The notes below the pieces were generated by a model. It had not been told where the DNA came from and did no database searches. It saw only the letters and a program-made list of their open reading frames with translations. From the NCBI GenBank assembly GCA_033813475.1, contig JAPXRP010000198.1:1-7735 (forward strand): a DNA stretch of 7,735 nt. The letters run 5' to 3'. Shown here piece by piece: positions 1-5,782 of the stretch. Each line of letters begins with the position of its first letter. The stretch's first letter is position 1. Position numbers and translations under genes: made by a program. The stretch comes from JAAYBR01 sp033813475. GTDB taxonomy: Bacteria > Hydrogenedentota > Hydrogenedentia > Hydrogenedentales > CAITNO01.

Positions 1-252
1 GACGGCGCCCTCGCCAAAGTCGGCGGGGAGGTCCGCATGCCCCGCGGCCATGTGGTCCACTACCCCATCGGGCGGCTGGTGGACGCGTCGGGGCGCGTGG
101 TGGTCTCCACGGACGCGCGGGACAACGGCGGCATCCTGCCGGACATCGTGCCCCCCCTGGGCCCGGCGGAACTCGACGCGCATTTCAACCAGGGGCGCGA
201 CCCCCTGCTGGAGATGGCGGTCCGGCGCCTCACGGGGGCGGCGGCCCCGTAA
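1..252 (+). CDS. C-terminal fragment of an S41 (C-terminal processing protease-like) peptidase
   Basis: This is the last 83 codons of a gene whose start lies left of the window; it reads in frame from base 1 to a TAA at 250-252. The fragment has the usual tail of S41 peptidases: a basic, hydrophobic strand (GHVVHYPIGRLVD), a DASGRVV turn, then GGILPDIV, which corresponds to the family's 'G-x-G-[IV]-x-P-D' segment, and finally GRDPLLEMAVRRL, the 'D-x-x-L-x-x-A' closing helix. S41 enzymes are serine proteases, usually periplasmic or secreted, with a Ser/Lys catalytic pair. Those residues and any PDZ domain would lie upstream, so activity cannot be judged. An internal ATG at 37 is not a start, because the reading frame and the family homology continue to the window edge. 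The assignment rests on a short region and is moderately secure. Confidence 0.65.
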   Translation, partial: DGALAKVGGEVRMPRGHVVHYPIGRLVDASGRVVVSTDARDNGGILPDIVPPLGPAELDAHFNQGRDPLLEMAVRRLTGAAAP

Positions 253-264
253 TCCGTGCTTTCT

Positions 265-294
265 TTGAATCGCCCGCCGACCCCGTGATAGGAT
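265..294 (+). promoter_or_regulatory. Possible sigma-70-type promoter for the pilT-like gene
   Basis: TTGAAT (265-270) and TAGGAT (289-294) are separated by 18 bases and match the -35 and -10 consensus at 4 of 6 positions each. They lie in a locally less GC-rich patch just after the peptidase stop codon. Transcription would start near base 301, just before the hairpin-rich leader. This is sequence resemblance only; such matches also occur by chance. Confidence 0.3.
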
Positions 295-301
295 ACCTTT
301 T

Positions 302-418
302 CCCGCGTGTCGTCACCCTGCGGGAACCGGTGACGGTTCCCGTCCCGTCGGGTGCCCGGGCTGGGCACCCCGCGACGGGCCTCACTCACGGGGGCAAGAG
401 CCGGCCTTTCCGGGCCGG
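302..418 (+). promoter_or_regulatory. Hairpin-rich 5' leader upstream of the pilT-like gene
   Basis: The gap between the peptidase stop and the ATPase start contains three successive stem-loops. At 321-342 there is a perfect 9-bp stem (CGGGAACCG / CGGTTCCCG) closed by a GTGA loop, a GNRA-type tetraloop. At 344-379 two 7-bp helices (CCCGTCG/CGACGGG and GGTGCCC/GGGCACC) are separated by a 3-base bulge. At 401-418 there is a 6-bp stem (CCGGCC/GGCCGG). Two alternative helices compete with the first hairpin: CGTCACC (311-317) with GGTGACG (329-335), and CCCGC (302-306) with GCGGG (320-324). Mutually exclusive helices upstream of a weakly initiated gene are compatible with a riboswitch or attenuator, but high GC content inflates chance pairing. 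I recognise no known riboswitch consensus here. No U-tract follows any stem, so these are not classical terminators. Confidence 0.4.
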
Positions 419-460
419 GCCGTGCCTTCGGACGGGGCGCAGAAACACGGAAACGACCCT

Positions 461-1954
461 ATGTACATTGGCAGCCAGACAAACAGCACGCTTGTGGACG
501 TGTTCCGCATCGGCCTGCAGGAAGTCATCAAGGCCACGGGGTTGCCGGAGGAAGTCCGGTTCAACACGGACGGTTGCACCCTGTTCATCCGGGGCACGGA
601 CCTCGCCAACCGGATAGACCACCTGCGGCTCGTCTTCAAGCCCAAGGCCGGCGTGACGCAGGAGGAGCTGGAGAAGGGGGTCGCCGCGACGCGCATCAAC
701 TGCCGCGTCAAGCTGGAGGACGGCGTCGTCAAACTGGGCATTCCCGCCTTCGAGTGGCGCCAGCTTCAGCAGCTCCTTCCGATAGACGCGCTGGTCGAGC
801 ACTTCATCGTCAAGTCCCTGCGCTCGGCCACCTGGAGCCTCGAAGTCGAGAAGTACATGGAGTCCGGCTTCAACATCAACGTGCTCATCGAGGAGATGAA
901 GCGGTTGAAGGCGTCGGACCTCCACCTGCGCGCGGGCAACCGCCCCTTCGTGCGCGTGGACAACGACCTGCAGCCGATGGAGGGCTGCCCCGCCATCACG
1001 GCGGAGGACATGCGCAAGTTCGTTCTCCAGCTCGGCGGCCCCGACGAGATGCGGCTGCTGGAGACGGAGCGCGAGTCGAGCTTCCAGTACCACGCCGTGG
1101 GCGTCGGCTACCTGCGCTGCTCCGGCTACATCAAGCAGAAGGCTTTGGCGCTGGCCATCCGCCTCATCCCCGAGGCGCCGCTGCCCTTCCCCGCGCTGAA
1201 CATCCCCGACGTGGTCGCCTCGGTCTGCTTCAAGCACCGGGGCCTTTTTTTGGTGTGCGGCGTCACCGGCTCCGGCAAGTCCACCACCCTCGCCGCCATG
1301 ATTGACTTCATCAACGAGCGGCGCCGCAGCCACATCATCACGGTCGAGGACCCCATCGAGTACGTGTACACGGACAAGGCGAGCATCATCTCGCAGCGGC
1401 AGGTCGGGCGCGACACCCACTCCTTCGCCAACGCCCTGCGCGGCGCCCTGCGCGAGGACCCCGACGTCATCCTCGTCGGCGAGATGCGCGACATCGAGAC
1501 CATCCGCGCGGGCCTCAGCGCGGCGGAGACGGGCCACCTCGTGTTCAGCACCCTGCACACGACCACGTCGGTGGACACGATCAACCGCATGATCAGCTAC
1601 TTCCCCCAGAACGAGCGCGACCTCATCCGCCAGGAAATCGCCTACACCCTCCAGGGCGTGGTGTGCCAGCGCCTGCTCAAGCGCATCGGCGGCGGCCGCA
1701 TCCCGGCGGTGGAGATTCTCCTCGGCGGGCGGCCCATCGTCCGCGACGCCATCCTCGACGGCGACCTGGACAAGCTGTACGGCATCATCGAGGTGGACAG
1801 CGACATGCGCAGCTTCGACCAGTACGCCGTGGAGCTGTACCAGAAGGGGCTCGTGACGAAGGAGGAGGCCATTTCCTCGTGCAGCAACGAGGAGGGCTTC
1901 CAGCGCATCATCTCCGGCATCAAGGGCACCGAGGGCCGCCGCCTCCTCAAGTAG
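461..1954 (+). CDS. pilT: PilT-family twitching-motility (pilus retraction) ATPase with extra N-terminal domain
   Basis: This 497-residue protein is a hexameric secretion ATPase of the PilT/PilU branch, which powers type IV pilus depolymerisation at the inner-membrane base. The PilT-like part begins near residue 138. It contains SDLHLRAG (152-159), the linker AIRLIPEAPLPFPAL, Walker A GVTGSGKSTT (267-276, Lys273), an Asp box ITVEDPIEY (293-301), Walker B DPDVILVGEMRD (333-344, Glu341) and a His box ETGHLVFSTLHT (356-367). Typical PilT is about 345-370 residues, so residues 1-137 are an addition I cannot assign to a family. The C-terminal AIRNLIRE retraction motif is degenerate (IVRDAILD, 426-433). 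I chose ATG 461 over GTG 422 because the upstream start sits at the foot of a hairpin with no Shine-Dalgarno sequence. The 461 start itself has only a weak GGA at 449-451. PilU or another PilT paralogue is possible; no other pilus genes are visible. Confidence 0.9.
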   Translation: MYIGSQTNSTLVDVFRIGLQEVIKATGLPEEVRFNTDGCTLFIRGTDLANRIDHLRLVFKPKAGVTQEELEKGVAATRINCRVKLEDGVVKLGIPAFEWRQLQQLLPIDALVEHFIVKSLRSATWSLEVEKYMESGFNINVLIEEMKRLKASDLHLRAGNRPFVRVDNDLQPMEGCPAITAEDMRKFVLQLGGPDEMRLLETERESSFQYHAVGVGYLRCSGYIKQKALALAIRLIPEAPLPFPALNIPDVVASVCFKHRGLFLVCGVTGSGKSTTLAAMIDFINERRRSHIITVEDPIEYVYTDKASIISQRQVGRDTHSFANALRGALREDPDVILVGEMRDIETIRAGLSAAETGHLVFSTLHTTTSVDTINRMISYFPQNERDLIRQEIAYTLQGVVCQRLLKRIGGGRIPAVEILLGGRPIVRDAILDGDLDKLYGIIEVDSDMRSFDQYAVELYQKGLVTKEEAISSCSNEEGFQRIISGIKGTEGRRLLK

Positions 1955-2924
1955 GCCCCGGATCCCCCTCGTCCCCGGACCGCCGCGCCCGCACCACCAG
2001 CGCGCTCCCCCCGATCAGCAGCGCCGCCCCCGCCCACTGCACCGCGTTCATCGCCTCGTCCGGCCACAGCGCAAGCGCCACGGCGTAGGTCGCCAGCGGG
2101 TTCAGCAGGTGCAGCGTCGTGCAGAACGCCGCCCCCAGCCGCACCTGCGCGTAGTGGAACGCGCTGTGGGACAGGCTGATGCTCACCGCCCCCGACAAAA
2201 ACGCCACCGCCGCCACCCCCGGCCCCGCGTCCGCCACCTGGCCCGCGTCCCCCCTCCACAGCATCACGGGCAGGAAGCCCGCCGTGACCAGGTTCGCCAC
2301 CACCGTGAACATCGGCACGGGGTGCAGGTCGCGGCACGCGTGGCGGCTCGCCACGATGTAGACCGCCCAGCACACGTTCACCAGCATCAGCAGCCAGAAC
2401 GACAGGTCCGGCGACGGCAGCGCCCCCGCGCCCGGCGCCTTCAGCAGCACCCCCCACACCCCGAACAGCGACAGCGCCGCCCCCGCCAGAAAGCGCGGGT
2501 CGCGGATCACCCCGCGCTCCTCGCGGAACGCCGCATAGCTCAGCAGCGCCACCATCGGCACCTGGAGCTTCACCACGAGCTGCGCCGACGTCGCCGTTGT
2601 CGAGTAGATCGCCACCGTCCACGCCGTCTGCATCAGCACCACCAGCAGGCTGATCGCCAGCAGCGCCCGCCACCGCCCCAGCGCCTGCCGCAGCTCGCGC
2701 GGGTAGAACACGGCGCACCACGGCGTCAGTGCCGCCGCCGCGCTCGCATACCGCACAAAGGACTGCGTGTACGGGTCATAATGCGGCGAAAGATACCGGA
2801 TGAACACCGGCGCCAGCGCCCACCCCAGCGCGGACACCCCCAGCGCCGCCCACGCCCACCCCAGCCCCGGCGCAAAGGGGCTTTCCGGCGGGGAACCGGC
2901 GGCGTGTGCGGGCGGCGTTGTCAT
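1947..2924 (-). CDS. EamA/DMT-superfamily transporter, 10 predicted membrane helices
   Basis: This 325-residue integral membrane protein has two tandem EamA-like halves, roughly residues 24-161 and 174-311. Each half has about five hydrophobic helices (near 21-43, 52-73, 87-107, 115-133, 144-161; then 174-192, 204-223, 236-257, 262-285, 294-311). The end of each repeat shows the family's small-residue-rich last helix (GAALSLFGVWGVLL and GAALLIGGSALVV), and the segment TLHLLNPLATYAVALALWPDE is the usual penultimate loop and helix. Family members export or take up small metabolites such as amino acids or nucleotide-like compounds; the substrate cannot be read from sequence. The N-terminal 20 residues are a Pro/Ala-rich cytoplasmic tail. 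The ATG at 2924 has a modest CGGAG about 10 bases upstream. Its 3' end overlaps the convergent pilT-like gene by 8 bases. It has a candidate promoter of its own and shows no clear functional tie to the metal-cluster genes. Confidence 0.88.
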   Translation of the reverse strand: MTTPPAHAAGSPPESPFAPGLGWAWAALGVSALGWALAPVFIRYLSPHYDPYTQSFVRYASAAAALTPWCAVFYPRELRQALGRWRALLAISLLVVLMQTAWTVAIYSTTATSAQLVVKLQVPMVALLSYAAFREERGVIRDPRFLAGAALSLFGVWGVLLKAPGAGALPSPDLSFWLLMLVNVCWAVYIVASRHACRDLHPVPMFTVVANLVTAGFLPVMLWRGDAGQVADAGPGVAAVAFLSGAVSISLSHSAFHYAQVRLGAAFCTTLHLLNPLATYAVALALWPDEAMNAVQWAGAALLIGGSALVVRARRSGDEGDPGPT

Positions 2925-2963
2925 GCGGGGGAGGCTCCGTGCGGGGGGAGGATTGAGATTCCG

Positions 2964-2972
2964 AGTATACCA
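2964..2972 (-). promoter_or_regulatory. Extended -10 promoter candidate for the EamA transporter gene
   Basis: On the minus strand the bases read TGGTATACT: a TATACT hexamer (5 of 6 matches to TATAAT) preceded by TGn, the extended -10 signature. It lies 40 bases upstream of the ATG at 2924, in the only AT-containing patch of the intergenic gap. No convincing -35 hexamer is visible 16-18 bases further upstream, which is tolerated for extended -10 promoters. It suggests the transporter can be transcribed separately from the upstream hydrolase gene. Confidence 0.4.
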
Positions 2973-2994
2973 CAGGCCCCGCCGGTGTCCGGGA

Positions 2995-3831
2995 TTAGAA
3001 CCTCATCCCTTCCCCTGCCGCGCCGGGGGTGACCTTGTCGCCGAAGGCCTCCTGCAAGACCTGGACGGCGGCCTCGCCGGTGCAGTGGCAGGGGACGATG
3101 GTGACGGGGTTCAGGGTGCGAAGTGTCTCCAGGGTGCGCGCCATGCGGCGTTCCCCGGCATTGACCAGGTGGAACCCGCCGATGAGCGCGCGCAGGGGGC
3201 GGCCGCCGGTCCGGTTGCGCACCAGCATGAGCGTGTTCATCAGCCCGGCGTGGCAGCAGCCGGTCAGCACAACGACGCCCTCCGGCGTCTCCATCCACAG
3301 CGACAGGTCGTCCGGGAGCAAGTCCGGCTTCGTACCCTCGGGATCCAGAAAAAACGGCCAGCCCGTGTCCTCGAACGGGTTCCCCCGGGGCACGGGTCCG
3401 GTAATCCAGACGCCGGGGGCGGCCTGCACCGGCGCCGTCACCCGGCGCAGTTGCCCGACGGGCAGGGCGGTCAATGCGTCCTGCGCCGCAGGGGGCATCC
3501 CGATCTCGCGGGCCGCGCCGTCGCGCAGGGACCAGCGCGGCGCAAACACCCCGGGATGGCACCACACCGCCGCGCCGGGCGCGCGCGCCAGCGCGAGGGG
3601 CATCCCCCCGGTGTGGTCGTAGTGTCCGTGGCTCAGCACCATGGCCTCCACCCCCGACAAATCCTCCCCGAGGGCGTCGGCGTTGCCCCCGAGGACGGCG
3701 CCGGTCTGCCCCGTGTCAAACAGGATTTTCCGCCCACCCGCCCCGATGAGGACGGCGAAGCCGTGCTCGGCGGCGAGGCCCTCCCGGGCCAGGTTGTCCA
3801 CGAGTATCGTGATCGTGACTTCTTTCAGCAT
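2995..3831 (-). CDS. Metallo-beta-lactamase-fold hydrolase of the COG1237 (dihydropterin ribofuranosylaminobenzene phosphate synthase-like) type
   Basis: This 278-residue soluble protein carries the MBL metal-binding motif SHGHYDHTGG (67-76: His68, His70, Asp72, His73). The strand RKILFDTG (34-41) precedes it. The later metal-ligand regions LTGCCHAG (189-196, His194) and GGFHL (218-222, His221) and the closing PCHCTG (247-252) are diagnostic for the COG1237 group. That group is named after an archaeal enzyme of methanopterin synthesis, but most bacterial members have no proven substrate. Such genes often sit beside MinD/NifX-type metal-cluster genes in anaerobes, as here, although a 297-base gap and a repeat element separate it from that operon. 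The ATG at 3831 is supported by AAGGAG eight bases upstream. The unusual cysteines next to the metal-ligand histidines (C192, C193, C248, C250) suggest possible thiol or extra metal chemistry, which is inference. Confidence 0.88.
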   Translation of the reverse strand: MLKEVTITILVDNLAREGLAAEHGFAVLIGAGGRKILFDTGQTGAVLGGNADALGEDLSGVEAMVLSHGHYDHTGGMPLALARAPGAAVWCHPGVFAPRWSLRDGAAREIGMPPAAQDALTALPVGQLRRVTAPVQAAPGVWITGPVPRGNPFEDTGWPFFLDPEGTKPDLLPDDLSLWMETPEGVVVLTGCCHAGLMNTLMLVRNRTGGRPLRALIGGFHLVNAGERRMARTLETLRTLNPVTIVPCHCTGEAAVQVLQEAFGDKVTPGAAGEGMRF

Positions 3832-3861
3832 TCACCCGGCTCCTTGCGGCGGGCCCATGAC

Positions 3862-3899
3862 CACGGACCCGCACGGACAGACCACAGACGGACACGGAC
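3862..3899. repeat. Short CACGGAC-rich direct-repeat run
   Basis: CACGGAC occurs at 3862-3868, 3872-3878 and 3893-3899, with a related CAGACGGAC at 3885-3893. The spacing is irregular and the run is only about 40 bases. It lies 31-68 bases upstream of the hydrolase start, next to the inverted-repeat element, so it could be part of a dispersed intergenic repeat or an operator array. Nothing in it resembles a minus-strand promoter. Confidence 0.35.
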
Positions 3900-3921
3900 A
3901 CCCCGGCGCGCGAGCGCCCGA

Positions 3922-4025
3922 CCCTGTCCGTCATTCCCGCGAAAACGGGAACCCATCTTGCGTGAGCGGGTTGCCCTGCGCGTTCAAGGCATGGACCCCC
4001 GCCTTCGCGGGGGTGACGGACAGGG
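3922..4025. repeat. Imperfect inverted-repeat element (REP/MITE-like intergenic repeat)
   Basis: A 35-base left arm (3922-3956) and a 35-base right arm (3991-4025) are reverse complements at 28 of 35 positions, including an uninterrupted outer 12 bases starting CCCTGTCCGTCA. They flank a 34-base centre. Each arm contains its own small palindrome: CCCG-CGAAAA-CGGG on the left, and CCCCCGC-CTTC-GCGGGGG on the right. The layout, and the CATTCCCGCGAA...CGCCTTCGCGGG wording, match a widespread class of bacterial intergenic repeats whose translation gives spurious peptides such as TPAFAGVT or TPAKAGV. No transposase is present, so if mobile it would depend on an enzyme elsewhere. The transcript could fold into one long cruciform-like hairpin between the NifX-like and hydrolase genes, and might act as a transcription or mRNA-stability boundary (inference). 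Confidence 0.75.
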
Positions 4026-4036
4026 GCGGATGTTCA

Positions 4037-4046
4037 CGGATATCCG
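4037..4046. other. 10-bp perfect palindrome in the intergenic gap
   Basis: CGGATATCCG is a perfect palindrome between the inverted-repeat element and the end of the downstream-most NifX-like gene. It could be a half-operator or simply chance. Nearby at 4075-4109, AGGGC and GCCCT flank GGGG-AA-CCCC, a weak nested hairpin without a T-tract on either strand, so I do not call a terminator. The rest of 4026-4128 shows nothing I can identify. Confidence 0.2.
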
Positions 4047-4128
4047 GCGGCCGTCCTTCTGTTGGTTTCTTTGGAGGGCCCTGTTCATGGGGGAACCCCA
4101 AAAAGCCCTCATTGCGGTCCACCTATTC

Positions 4129-4467
4129 TCAGTGGTCGCAGGCGTTCTGGCCCGTTTCCAGGGACTGGGCGAGGAAGGCCGCCACAAGCTTCTCCGGCTC
4201 CTCGGCGGGGGCGCCCGTCACCACCTCGATGCCGTTGGCGTCGAAGAGCTGGAGGGCGCGCTGGCCCATGCCGCCCGCGAGGATGACATTCACCTGTTTC
4301 TCGCCCAGCCACCGGGGCAGCAGCCCGGGCTCGTGGGGCGGCGGGGTCACGTTTTCCCGCGAGAGGATCTTGCCCGTGTCCGGGTCGGCGTCAATGAGGG
4401 CGAACTGCTCGCAGTGGCCGAAATGCAGGGCCAGTCTTCCGTCCGCCAGGGGGATTGCGATGCGCAT
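4129..4467 (-). CDS. NifX/NifB-type (dinitrogenase iron-molybdenum cofactor biosynthesis family) protein 2
   Basis: This 112-residue single-domain protein has the fold of NifX, NafY and the C-terminal part of NifB, which bind iron-sulfur or iron-molybdenum cluster intermediates in the cytoplasm. It opens with the beta strand MRIAIPL, followed by HFGHCEQF (15-22), the conserved stretch PPPHEPGLLPRWL (42-54), GGMGQRA (65-71) and a C-terminal NACDH tail. His15, His18, Cys19, His45, Cys110 and His112 are candidate metal or cluster ligands. No nifHDK genes are present, so a role outside nitrogen fixation is likelier, as with the Mo/Cu-cluster orange protein of Desulfovibrio. Its ATG shares one base with the IscU-like stop (TGATG) and has AAGGAG eight bases upstream, supporting translational coupling. 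It is the last gene of the operon before the inverted repeat. Confidence 0.9.
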   Translation of the reverse strand: MRIAIPLADGRLALHFGHCEQFALIDADPDTGKILSRENVTPPPHEPGLLPRWLGEKQVNVILAGGMGQRALQLFDANGIEVVTGAPAEEPEKLVAAFLAQSLETGQNACDH

Positions 4468-4895
4468 CAGTCATTCTCCTTTTTCGTTGGGGGTTCAAGC
4501 GCGATGCCCCGGGACTTCGCCCAGGCAAGGTAATCTTCACAAGCCGCCCGCAGCGTGTTCGCCGAGAGCAGCGCGCAGTGGCGGGCGGCCTCGGGGAGGC
4601 CGCCCAGCGCCGCCAGGACATGCTCCTGCCGGATGCCCATGACGGTTTCCAGGGCGCGCCCGCGCGCCAGGCAGGTCGCCATGCTGCCGGCCGCCAGGGA
4701 GGAGCCGCAGCCCGTCGTGGTGAAGGACGCGTCCTCCACCAGGCCGTTCCACACGGCGACCCAGAACTCCATCGTGTCGCCGCAGGGCCCGGTGATCCGC
4801 GCGTTGCCGTTGTAGTCCTCCAGCGGCCCGTAGTTGCGCGGCGCGGCCGCGTGCTCCTGCGCCGTGGGGGAAAAGGCCCCGTGTTCGGTTTCCAT
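4467..4895 (-). CDS. IscU/NifU-N-type iron-sulfur cluster assembly scaffold protein
   Basis: This 142-residue protein belongs to the family that builds transient [2Fe-2S] or [4Fe-4S] clusters and passes them to target proteins. All three scaffold cysteines are present in their usual contexts: GPCGDTMEF (Cys38, with Asp40), TGCGSSLAAGS (Cys63) and ARHCALLSANTLRAA (His106, Cys107). Cys75 and Cys119 are additional. The length is close to IscU (about 128 residues), so the NifU C-terminal domain is absent. ATG 4895 is preferred because GGAGG lies 10 bases upstream. An alternative ATG at 4904 overlaps the preceding stop as ATGA but would leave only one base after GGAGG; it would add three residues. 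No cysteine desulfurase is visible in the window, so the sulfur donor must be encoded elsewhere. Its place between two ATPases and a NifX-like protein suggests a dedicated scaffold rather than a housekeeping one. Confidence 0.92.
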   Translation of the reverse strand: METEHGAFSPTAQEHAAAPRNYGPLEDYNGNARITGPCGDTMEFWVAVWNGLVEDASFTTTGCGSSLAAGSMATCLARGRALETVMGIRQEHVLAALGGLPEAARHCALLSANTLRAACEDYLAWAKSRGIALEPPTKKEND

Positions 4896-4900
4896 GCGTC

Positions 4901-5782
4901 TCATGCCTCCGTTAGTGCCAGTTGCCGCCACAGCGCCCGGATGTCCTCCGCGCCGGGCGTGTCCGTCTCCACGGCGGACAGGCCCCGGAGCTGCGCCCGC
5001 GTGACGCCCGCGTCGTGGCGGATGCGGCCCGCAGGCTCGGCGCCCATCTCCCGCGCGCGCCCCTCGATGCGGTCCGCCATCCCGGGGTTGATGTCCCACT
5101 TGTTCACGCAGACCGACGCGGGGATCTTGAAATGGTCGGCCAGCGCCAGCACGCGCTCCAGATCGTGCTCGCCGGACACGGTCGGCTCGGTGACCACCAG
5201 CACCCGCGACGCGCCGGTCACGGACGCGATGACGGGGCAGCCGATGCCCGGGGGACCGTCCACAATCGCCAGCTCCCGGCCCTGTTCCCCCGCGACGCGC
5301 GCCGCCTCGCGGCGGACCGTGGAGACGAGCTTGCCGGAGTTTTCCGCCGCCGTCCCGAGGCGGGCGTGGACCAGGGGGCCGCACCGGGTGTCGGACACCA
5401 TCCAGACGCCGCAGTTGCGCCCGGGGAAGTCAATCGCGCCGACGGGGCAGAACCGCACGCAGACGCCGCAGCCCTCGCAGGCCGCCGGGTCTATGGTGAA
5501 CACGGCGTCCCCCGCGCCCCGGCCGTTCCTGCGCACGGCCCCGTAGCGGCAGTGGGCCAGGCAGCCGCCGCAGGCGACGCAGTCGGCCTGGCGGATGACC
5601 GCCTCGTTCCCGCTGAAAAAGTCGTGCCGTTCGCGGACCTGCGGCGGGAGGATCAGGTGCAGGTCCGCCGCGTCCACATCGCAGTCCGCCAGCACGGCGT
5701 TCCCCGCGAGAACGGCGAGCGACGCCGTCACGCTGGTCTTGCCCGTGCCGCCCTTTCCGCTGATGACCACCAGTTCCCTCAT
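4901..5782 (-). CDS. MinD-superfamily P-loop ATPase with inserted 2x[4Fe-4S] ferredoxin domain (ATPase B)
   Basis: This 293-residue ATPase is of the Mrp/MinD/NifH class (COG1149 type). The deviant Walker A motif GKGGTGKT is at 9-16, the switch I segment DCDVDAADLHL at 33-43 and the switch II/Walker B segment IVDGPPGIGCP at 173-183 (Asp175). Between them sits a bacterial ferredoxin insertion with two complete CxxCxxCxxxC motifs: Cys68, 71, 74, 78, and Cys102, 105, 108, 112 followed by Pro113. It should bind two [4Fe-4S] clusters and couple ATP-driven dimerisation to electron or cluster transfer. Cys182, just after switch II, is also found in its partner ATPase. The ATG at 5782 overlaps the partner's stop (ATGA) and has GGAGG about eight bases upstream, so the two proteins are probably made together, perhaps as a heterodimer. 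Longer upstream extension of this frame is a high-GC artefact. Confidence 0.93.
   Translation of the reverse strand: MRELVVISGKGGTGKTSVTASLAVLAGNAVLADCDVDAADLHLILPPQVRERHDFFSGNEAVIRQADCVACGGCLAHCRYGAVRRNGRGAGDAVFTIDPAACEGCGVCVRFCPVGAIDFPGRNCGVWMVSDTRCGPLVHARLGTAAENSGKLVSTVRREAARVAGEQGRELAIVDGPPGIGCPVIASVTGASRVLVVTEPTVSGEHDLERVLALADHFKIPASVCVNKWDINPGMADRIEGRAREMGAEPAGRIRHDAGVTRAQLRGLSAVETDTPGAEDIRALWRQLALTEA

Noticed and set aside
302..418. Cyclic-di-GMP-I riboswitch
   Set aside because: A GNRA-capped stem is present, but the conserved core around it (such as the GCAAAGCC-type joining segment in the right place) is missing.
422..460. GTG 422 as the start of the PilT-like protein
   Set aside because: The start would directly follow the 401-418 hairpin, with no Shine-Dalgarno sequence; the 13 extra residues are polar and show no family similarity.
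386..1558. Long minus-strand open frame (390 codons) opposite the PilT-like gene
   Set aside because: It mirrors the plus-strand coding frame, has a low-complexity Ala/Asp/Val/Arg/His composition and no recognisable domain, while the plus strand encodes every PilT motif. It is a high-GC shadow.
3862..4025. CRISPR array
   Set aside because: The repeats are 7 bases long and irregularly spaced, with no uniform spacers, and no cas genes are present.
3931..4122. Small minus-strand open frame (63 codons) across the intergenic gap
   Set aside because: Much of it is the translated inverted repeat (SVTPAKAGVH), a well-known source of spurious small proteins, and it lacks a convincing ribosome binding site.
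2800..4533. Long plus-strand open frame (577 codons)
   Set aside because: It runs antisense through the hydrolase and NifX-like genes and through the inverted repeat; its composition is repetitive Gly/Arg/Ala/His, and no domain is visible.
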